Positions 54,170 to 59,978 of a stretch of DNA of 59,978 nt are shown piece after piece; positions within the stretch are counted from its first letter, which is position 1, and every line of letters starts with the position of its first letter. The position numbers were made by a program, and so were the translations under genes. Location of the stretch: the NCBI GenBank assembly GCA_949292185.1, contig CASEYP010000026.1, forward strand, positions 1-59,978, in the 5' to 3' direction. Below the pieces are notes generated by a model, which saw nothing but the letters and a program-made list of their open reading frames with translations, searched no databases and was not told the origin of the DNA. Origin of the DNA: an uncultured bacterium. GTDB lineage: Bacteria > Cyanobacteriota > Vampirovibrionia > Gastranaerophilales > Gastranaerophilaceae.

Positions 54170-54425
54170 GCCGTGCTCCACGGGGAATTGCAATCTCTCG
54201 ACCCGAAGTGTAGGCGGGGTGCAGAGCCTGTTGTGAGGGGTAGGCAAGTACTTTGAAAATTAATATCCTTGTTGACGGCAAATGTTATGATGGCGTAAAC
54301 TTTCGAACCGTGTCAGGGGGGAAACTCAGCAGCACTAAGATTGACCTTACGGGTGTTATAATTTTTGCAAGAGAGAATATTAGTGGACAATTTATTTGTT
54401 TATTTCGATAGACAGTGGCACGGTT
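54170..54425 (+). ncRNA. ffs: Signal recognition particle RNA, long form with Alu domain
   Basis: A non-coding stretch of about 255 bases, visibly G+C-richer than its surroundings. The ends pair (GCCGTGCTCCAC with GTGGCACGG) and a T run follows. The universal SRP core is at 54310-54340: CCGTGTCAGG, a GAAA tetraloop closed by GGG/CTC, and CAGCAGCACTAAG. The 5' part and the GACAG..GCACGG end resemble the Bacillus scRNA Alu domain. The transcript should bind Ffh. Confidence 0.92.
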
Positions 54426-54440
54426 TTTATTTTTTTATTT
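54420..54440 (+). terminator. Terminator of the SRP RNA
   Basis: The closing stem of the RNA is directly followed by a run of T (GGTTTTTATTTTTTTATT), so the terminal helix probably doubles as the terminator stem. Confidence 0.6.
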
Positions 54441-54441
54441 T

Positions 54442-55398
54442 TTATTTTAATTCTTTTTCTGTAATATATCTAGGTCTTGCTTTTACTTCACGGTAAACTT
54501 GTCCGACATATTCACCTATTACACCAAGGCAAAATATCTGCAAGCCACCAAAGAAACATAACAAAATAATTGTTGTAGCAGTACCATTTGGAGAATTGTT
54601 AAAAAATATTTTTTCAAAAACTGTTTCCAACCCAACAAGAAATGCAAAAACTGCCATCAAAAAACCTAAACAAGAAATTATTCTCAACGGGTAAATACTA
54701 AACGATGTAATTCCATTTAACGCTAAACCCATTAATGAATATATGTTATATTTAGATTTTCCGGCAAAACGAGGTTTCACATCGAAATATACAGTGGAGG
54801 TTTTTAAACCAACATCATGGAAAAAGCCTCTCAAAAATAATGCTTTTTCATGATATAGCTCCATAACATCTAAAGCTCTTTTGCTTACCAATCTATAATC
54901 TGAGTGATTCATAGGAATGTGAGCACCAAGCAAATTCATCAACTTATAAAACATAACAGCAGTTGTCTTTTTGAAAAATGAATCTGTATCTCTATTATTT
55001 CTGATACCTAAAACTACATCATAACCTTTTTGATATTCATCTAAAAATTTTTCTATAGCCAACTCATCTTGTTGCAAATCCGCATCAATAGATACAGCGC
55101 AATCACAACCTATATTTCTAACCCCTTCAAGTCCTGCAATATGAGCTTTTTGGTTTCCATAATTTCTTATAAATTTTGCAGCCTTAACTCTTTGAGGATA
55201 CTTTTGGTATAAACCCTCTATCAAACTCCAAGTTTTATCAACTGAACCGTCGTCTACAAAATACAAATAACTATCAGAGGTAATCTTACCTTTAGCTATT
55301 AACATATCAAGAACCTCTAATAACCTTACACAAGTAGACTCTACACATAACTCTTCGTTATAACACGGTATTATTATGGCTAATTTTGGAATTTGCAT
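54442..55398 (-). CDS. GT2 family glycosyltransferase (ArnC/GtrB/DPM1-like)
   Basis: A 318-residue membrane-linked glycosyltransferase that probably loads a sugar onto undecaprenyl phosphate. The GT-A domain has IIPCYNEE, the YFVDDGSVDKTW nucleotide contact, and SIDADLQQD, with GFFHDVG further on. Two C-terminal membrane helices (about 230-255 and 268-295) are typical of GtrB/ArnC. A GAGGGG ribosome site precedes ATG. It diverges from chbG, and such GT2-deacetylase pairs occur in lipid-linked sugar modification. Confidence 0.9.
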   Translation of the reverse strand: MQIPKLAIIIPCYNEELCVESTCVRLLEVLDMLIAKGKITSDSYLYFVDDGSVDKTWSLIEGLYQKYPQRVKAAKFIRNYGNQKAHIAGLEGVRNIGCDCAVSIDADLQQDELAIEKFLDEYQKGYDVVLGIRNNRDTDSFFKKTTAVMFYKLMNLLGAHIPMNHSDYRLVSKRALDVMELYHEKALFLRGFFHDVGLKTSTVYFDVKPRFAGKSKYNIYSLMGLALNGITSFSIYPLRIISCLGFLMAVFAFLVGLETVFEKIFFNNSPNGTATTIILLCFFGGLQIFCLGVIGEYVGQVYREVKARPRYITEKELK

Positions 55399-55481
55399 TA
55401 TACCCCTCTTTTTAATAATATAAATATGAATATAAGTATTATAATTATATTAGTTTAAAACAATAATGCAAGGAAATATAA

Positions 55482-56330
55482 ATGATCAATAAAAAATTTA
55501 TTCTTAACGCTGACGATTTTGGTTTAACCCAAGCTCACAATCAAGCAGTTTTAGAAGGTTATGTAAACGGATTTTTAACAAGTGCAAGCTTATGCGCTAA
55601 TGGAGAAGCTTTCGAAAGTGCAATTCACGACATATTACCTGACTGTCCGAATTTAGGTTTAGCAGTACACCTTAACATAATGGAAGGTAAAGCTTTAACT
55701 GATTGTCCTTTTTTAGTAGATAACAACAATTCTTTTTGCACAAACTATGCAATTTTACTTTTGAATAGAAAAAATAAAGAAATGCTTGCTCAAATAGAAA
55801 CTGAATTTAGAGCTCAAATCGAAAAAGTTCTCAGCCATACTAAAGTTGACCATTTCGATTCACATGTTCATACCCACGCAATTCCTGAGATCTTTGAAAT
55901 CACTTGTAAACTTGCTAAAGAATACAATATACAATATATTAGAACTCAGTTCGAAGAATTATACTTTATTCCAAGACTTGAAAAGCATTTAAATATAAAT
56001 TACCCGCCTAATTTACTAAAAATTGCTTTACTTCAAAATTTTACAAAACAAAATCGCAAAACTATAGATAAATATGGATTAAAAACTAACGATTTTATTT
56101 TAGGTGTAGGATATACCGGCATGATGGATTCTGATGCTATTGAATACGGGCTTGCTTCAATCAACGAAGACTGCATTGTGGAAGCTCTTATTCACCCTTG
56201 TAAATACTCAAGTCCTACCATAAAAAATTCTCATACAAAAGAATTTGCAATTACTCAAGATGCAAAACTGAAAGATACTATCACAAATAGACTTGGTTTT
56301 GAAATTACAAATTATAAGAATTTGTTATAA
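55482..56330 (+). CDS. ChbG/HpnK family polysaccharide or lipid-sugar deacetylase
   Basis: A 282-residue metal-dependent deacetylase of the YdjC family. The metal ligands are in LNADDFGL and the HFDSHVHTHAIP motif, and the substrate lid includes GLAVHLNIMEGK. In other bacteria, relatives deacetylate chitobiose phosphate or a hopanoid-linked GlcNAc. Here the divergent GT2 enzyme suggests a lipid-linked amino sugar. An AAGGAA ribosome site precedes ATG. Its stop overlaps the start of the PLD-family gene (TAATG). Confidence 0.87.
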   Translation: MINKKFILNADDFGLTQAHNQAVLEGYVNGFLTSASLCANGEAFESAIHDILPDCPNLGLAVHLNIMEGKALTDCPFLVDNNNSFCTNYAILLLNRKNKEMLAQIETEFRAQIEKVLSHTKVDHFDSHVHTHAIPEIFEITCKLAKEYNIQYIRTQFEELYFIPRLEKHLNINYPPNLLKIALLQNFTKQNRKTIDKYGLKTNDFILGVGYTGMMDSDAIEYGLASINEDCIVEALIHPCKYSSPTIKNSHTKEFAITQDAKLKDTITNRLGFEITNYKNLL

Positions 56331-58156
56331 TGAAAAAATACTTTGCAGCACTATTTTTAGTAATACTATTTTGCTTGTTCTCTATTTTTATCACCACAAC
56401 ACAGAGAACTAAAACAGTATTGCAAACAATAACTCCTACAAAATTAATTGTTGATTTAAACAATAACAAATCGCCAGACTCCAATGAAACCATATGTATT
56501 GCAAATATCGAAAGTTTTTCTATAGCACCTGATGAGGAATTTGTAAAACATTATTCAAAAACCTTAAACTTGAGCCTAGTAGATATTATTAGTCTTGGCT
56601 ACTTAGCTGAAGATTTTGCTCAAAAAACTCTAGAAGATAGAAATATTACAATCAAATTCACAGGTATTCAAAATTCTGAATGCAGATTTGCAAATATAAA
56701 AGTAAATAATATTAATTACAAAGATTTATTAGCCCAAAGCGGATTTGGTATTATAAACGGAAATATAATAGAAAAAGAAAAATACAAACAAAATCTAAAC
56801 ACAGCAAGAAAATTAAATCTCGTAATTTTAAACCACCACTCAAACAAATACCATACCCTTACTTGTCCATACGGAAATGTAGCGCACGATAAAATTATTA
56901 TACCTAAAAGCCAACTGCCTAAAAATGCTAAGCCCTGCAAATTTTGCCACAAGCAACATAAACATTTTAAACATAAAAAGAAATATCATAAGAAAAACTA
57001 CATAATTTACTACGATGATATACCGCAAATTCCACAACCACCGTTAATCTTAACTTCCGGTGCGATAAAATCTTATTATACAGATTTTACAACACAACTT
57101 ACACCAAACAATCAATGTACTACAAAAGCCTGTATAGATTTGGTAAACCTTATAAATAACACCAACGAAAGTATCGACTTAGCGCTATATGGTTACACAA
57201 ACAACCCGGCAATAACAAAAGCATTACAACAAGCAAAACAACGAGGGATTAAAATACGATATGTCTATGATGAATCCTTCAACCCTCAAAATTCATATTA
57301 TAAAGATAATCAAATAATTACTCAACTCGCTGAAACTTCTCGCTCTGATAGGACAGAAACCTCAACTCAAAGCAATATGCTTATGCACAATAAATTTGTT
57401 ATATTTGACAAAAGTATTATCTACACAGGCTCTATGAATTTTTCAAACACAGGATTTTCAGGATATGACGTAAATAACATTATAGTTATACATTCTAAAG
57501 ACATCGCAAATCTCTACACAAAAGAATTTGAACAAATGCTTAGCGGAAGATTTCACACCAGAAAAGCTAAACTTAACCTTCCAAATAAATTTATTCTTGG
57601 AAATAGTCAAGTAGAAGTTTATTTTTCTCCAAAAGACAAATCCTCATATAGAATTTGTGAACTTATCAGAAATGCAAAACATTATATCTATATGCCAACA
57701 TTTTTAATAACCAACACTCAAATTACAAATGAACTTATAAATGCACACAAAAGAGGGGTAGATGTTAGACTAATAATCGATGCAAACAGTACTAATACCA
57801 GAAATACAAAACATAAACTACTAAGACAAAACGGAATCTTATTAAAAACAGAAAACTTTGCAGGTAAACTTCACGCAAAATCTATTATAATCGATGATGA
57901 ATATATAATCTCAGGCTCTATGAACTTTTCAAATAGTGGAGAAAACAAAAACGATGAAAACCTCCTAATCATAAAAGATAATGCTATCGCAAAATCATAC
58001 AAAAATTTCTTTTTATATCTATGGACAAAAATTCCTAACAAATACCTAAAATATAATGCAAAAGCTGAAAGCAAAAGTTCTATAGGTTCTTGCTCTGATG
58101 GAGTAGACAACAATTTTAACGGCAAAATAGATAAAGAAGAAGCCTTATGTAAATAA
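56330..58156 (+). CDS. Exported multidomain phospholipase-D-family protein
   Basis: A 608-residue protein with an N-terminal signal or anchor (MKKYFAALFLVILFCLFSIF). Residues about 30-150 look like a staphylococcal-nuclease-type fold, without clear catalytic residues. A Cys-His motif follows (YHTLTC..., then PCKFC at 202-206), of the Ada/excalibur-like metal-binding kind seen beside secreted nucleases. Then come two PLD motifs, H353-x-K355-x4-D360 and H515-x-K517-x4-D522, each followed by GSMNFSN, so a full PLD active site is formed. The tail is an acidic CSDGVDNN...GKIDKEEALC, resembling calcium-type DxDG motifs. Its target could be DNA or lipid. It is translationally coupled to chbG. Confidence 0.82.
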   Translation: MKKYFAALFLVILFCLFSIFITTTQRTKTVLQTITPTKLIVDLNNNKSPDSNETICIANIESFSIAPDEEFVKHYSKTLNLSLVDIISLGYLAEDFAQKTLEDRNITIKFTGIQNSECRFANIKVNNINYKDLLAQSGFGIINGNIIEKEKYKQNLNTARKLNLVILNHHSNKYHTLTCPYGNVAHDKIIIPKSQLPKNAKPCKFCHKQHKHFKHKKKYHKKNYIIYYDDIPQIPQPPLILTSGAIKSYYTDFTTQLTPNNQCTTKACIDLVNLINNTNESIDLALYGYTNNPAITKALQQAKQRGIKIRYVYDESFNPQNSYYKDNQIITQLAETSRSDRTETSTQSNMLMHNKFVIFDKSIIYTGSMNFSNTGFSGYDVNNIIVIHSKDIANLYTKEFEQMLSGRFHTRKAKLNLPNKFILGNSQVEVYFSPKDKSSYRICELIRNAKHYIYMPTFLITNTQITNELINAHKRGVDVRLIIDANSTNTRNTKHKLLRQNGILLKTENFAGKLHAKSIIIDDEYIISGSMNFSNSGENKNDENLLIIKDNAIAKSYKNFFLYLWTKIPNKYLKYNAKAESKSSIGSCSDGVDNNFNGKIDKEEALCK

Positions 58157-58168
58157 AACTTCTTCTTT
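58133..58168. terminator. Terminator between the PLD gene and argS
   Basis: AAAGAAGAAG (58133-58142) pairs with CTTCTTCTTT (58159-58168). The left arm lies in the last codons of the PLD gene and a T run follows, so it can end that gene. A role for argS on the other strand is likely. Confidence 0.6.
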
Positions 58169-58196
58169 TAAAAATCTTGAAATTTATAATATTCAA

Positions 58197-59936
58197 TTAC
58201 ATTCTTTCTGGAGCAGATACAGCTAAAATACTTAAAGCATTAGCTAAAACTGTCTTAAATGCCCAAACTAAAGCTAATCTTGCTTTTGTAACTTCTAAAT
58301 CATCAGTAATAACCCTTGTAGAATTATAGAATGAATGGAATTCAGAAGCTAACTCCTGAACATAACGACAAATTGTATAAACCTGTCTTGTCTGTGCTGA
58401 AGATTTAATTAATTGTTTAAATTCTTCTAACTTAATAACAAGTTTTCTACCGTCTTTCACTGCAATTAAAGCCTTATTAGCATCAAAATCTGAAATAAGT
58501 TTTTCAAAATCAGCTTCAGATAAAATAGCTGGAATAGTTTTACCAGATTCAGTATCTACTCTATCATTAGTAGCATTTCTTATAATAGAACAAGCTCTTG
58601 CATGAGCATACTGAACATAGAATACAGGATTTTCGTCTGAATTTGTTTTAGCAAGTTCAATATCAAAATCCAATGTTGTATCAATATTTCTCATTGCCAT
58701 CCAAAATCTTGTTGCATCAACACCAACTTCATCAATTAAATCTTCAAGAGTAACCATATTTTTACGTTTACCCATACGAACTTCATTACCGTTGATTACA
58801 AGATTAACAAGTTGTCCTAAAAGGATTTCAAGTTTATTTGGATCATAGCCTAAAGCCTCTAATGAAGCCTTAACCCTAGCTACATAACCGTGGTGGTCAG
58901 CTCCCCAAATATCAATCATTCTATCAAATCCTCGTTCTAATTTATCAACGTGATAAGCAATATCAGCAGTTAAATATGTATTTGCACCATCAGCTTTTTT
59001 AATAACTCTATCTTGATCATCTCCATATTCTGATGATTTAAACCATACAGCACCTTCTTTTTCATATAATTTGCCGCTATTACGTAATTTTTCAACACAA
59101 GCCTTAACCTTGCCTGAATTATGAAGAGTCAATTCTGAATAAAACTTATCAAAATGAACTCTAAATTTATCTAACAAATTTCTTTGAACTTTTTCTTCAT
59201 ATTCTTTTGCAAAATCACAATAAACTTGAAGGTCAATCTTATCAACATCACTAGCAGATTTCAATTCACTTTGATGAGCCTTGATAAATTCTTTTGCCAC
59301 AGGAATTAAATAATCACCAGGATAATAATTTTTACGTTCAATCTCATCTTCAGGAAAATCAATAGCTTCACCCAATTCTTGTTTTACACGAATAATTAAA
59401 GATCTACCAAGTTTTTGAATTTGAGAACCTGCATCATTTATATAAAATTCTTGATAAACTTCGTGTCCATAGAATTTTAACAAATTAGCCAATGCACTAC
59501 CCATAGCAGCCCATCTACCGTGTCCGATATGAAATGGTCCTGTTGGGTTTGCTGAGACATATTCTAAAATAATTTTTTCTTTTTCAATCTTATCTGGTTT
59601 ACCAAAAGTTTCTTTCTTTGAAGATATCTCTTTTAATAAATCAACTAAAAGACTATTTCCTGCCTTAAAATTAATAAAACCACCTATTACTGAATATTCA
59701 CAATCAGCTTTATCATCAATAGACTCTACAATTGCATTTGCAATCATAGGTGGTGCAATTCTTGCACTTCGAGCAAGTGAAGAAACATTTATAGCCAAAT
59801 CTCCAAAATCAGGATTTTTTGGTTTTTCAACAGGTAATGAACCTTTTTCATATTCGCTCATTTGACCTAACTTACCAGCTTTTATTGCACATAAAATTGC
59901 GTCTTCAATTTTGTTTAAAAAATAATCTCTTAACAT
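58197..59936 (-). CDS. argS: Arginyl-tRNA synthetase
   Basis: A class I synthetase of 579 residues charging tRNA-Arg. The HIGH motif is in GPFHIGHGRWA and the KMSK region in MGKRKNM. The N-terminal Add-1 domain (residues 1-110) and the C-terminal helical anticodon domain ending APERM are complete. A GAGG ribosome site precedes ATG. Upstream of the leader lies a TATAAT box at the window edge. Confidence 0.97.
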   Translation of the reverse strand: MLRDYFLNKIEDAILCAIKAGKLGQMSEYEKGSLPVEKPKNPDFGDLAINVSSLARSARIAPPMIANAIVESIDDKADCEYSVIGGFINFKAGNSLLVDLLKEISSKKETFGKPDKIEKEKIILEYVSANPTGPFHIGHGRWAAMGSALANLLKFYGHEVYQEFYINDAGSQIQKLGRSLIIRVKQELGEAIDFPEDEIERKNYYPGDYLIPVAKEFIKAHQSELKSASDVDKIDLQVYCDFAKEYEEKVQRNLLDKFRVHFDKFYSELTLHNSGKVKACVEKLRNSGKLYEKEGAVWFKSSEYGDDQDRVIKKADGANTYLTADIAYHVDKLERGFDRMIDIWGADHHGYVARVKASLEALGYDPNKLEILLGQLVNLVINGNEVRMGKRKNMVTLEDLIDEVGVDATRFWMAMRNIDTTLDFDIELAKTNSDENPVFYVQYAHARACSIIRNATNDRVDTESGKTIPAILSEADFEKLISDFDANKALIAVKDGRKLVIKLEEFKQLIKSSAQTRQVYTICRYVQELASEFHSFYNSTRVITDDLEVTKARLALVWAFKTVLANALSILAVSAPERM

Positions 59937-59966
59937 ACTAACCTCATTTTATTCATTTGTAAGTTT

Positions 59967-59972
59967 ATTATA
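59967..59972 (-). promoter_or_regulatory. -10 box of argS
   Basis: TATAAT on the minus strand lies 30 bases before the argS start. The -35 region is outside the window. Confidence 0.4.
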
Positions 59973-59978
59973 CAATAA

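Noticed and set aside
1..59978. CRISPR arrays, insertion sequences, prophage or integron elements
   Set aside because: No regularly spaced repeats, transposase, integrase or terminal inverted repeats were seen on either strand.

Overview
The window is AT-rich (by eye roughly one third G+C), densely packed bacterial chromosome with almost no mobile DNA. The gene set points to a diderm, non-photosynthetic, anaerobic relative of the cyanobacteria. The best fit is a gut-type Melainabacterium (Vampirovibrionia, order Gastranaerophilales); this is inference. The reasons are a DUF3326 protein otherwise typical of cyanobacteria and plastids, meso-DAP type MurE, an RND/TolC export system that needs an outer membrane, a superoxide reductase plus ferritin pair, a type IV pilin-like protein, and several exported proteins that match no family I can name.

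Layout. 1-9.9 kb is a cell-wall and housekeeping cluster: the murI tail, a DUF3326-amiC pair on the minus strand, then ftsI-murE-nagA-ilvD-uppS-rdgB on the plus strand. 9.97-15.7 kb is a tripartite RND efflux operon with overlapping genes. 15.8-22.9 kb holds a small basic protein, a GH38 glycosidase, an exported repeat protein, glmS with a 56-residue protein behind it, a small glycine/alanine-rich protein, a ferredoxin and thrB. 23-27 kb is an MnmC2-like tRNA methyltransferase overlapping an FAD oxidoreductase, followed by a CoA-disulfide-reductase-like enzyme. 27-31 kb has dnaX, an LD-carboxypeptidase and a double universal stress protein. 31.2-36.2 kb is a plus-strand operon of a sigma factor, gcvPB, an acyl-CoA dehydratase activase-related protein, a membrane protein and miaA. 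36.2-40.6 kb is a minus-strand operon wecG - transketolase N-half - giant cysteine-rich pilin, followed by yhcH. 40.7-46.7 kb is the accessory stretch: exported and unknown proteins, an HNH-like protein with a split motif, and tRNA-Leu(CAA). 46.8-60 kb holds ftsZ, nadK, a GIY-YIG protein, a sensor kinase - response regulator - exported coiled-coil operon, ferritin and superoxide reductase, an Alu-containing SRP RNA, a GT2/ChbG pair with a multidomain exported phospholipase-D-family protein, and argS.

How the genes work together. Peptidoglycan synthesis and turnover are covered by MurI, MurE, FtsI, UppS, AmiC, LdcA, NagA, GlmS and FtsZ. Oxidative stress is covered by superoxide reductase, ferritin and the CoA-disulfide-reductase-like enzyme. 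tRNA modification is covered by MiaA and the MnmC2-like protein.

The most unusual signals are: (1) many start codons exactly six bases after a near-perfect -10 box and without a Shine-Dalgarno, suggesting widespread leaderless mRNAs, including a 45-bp face-to-face divergent pair; (2) a split MnmC-like operon whose two genes both carry in-frame hairpin inserts with the same loop and covarying stems; (3) an HNH zinc motif interrupted by about 270 residues; (4) a 794-residue cysteine-rich pilin; (5) an exported protein with two PLD motifs, an Ada/Kx-like Cys-His motif and an acidic calcium-type tail; (6) a Bacillus-type long SRP RNA.
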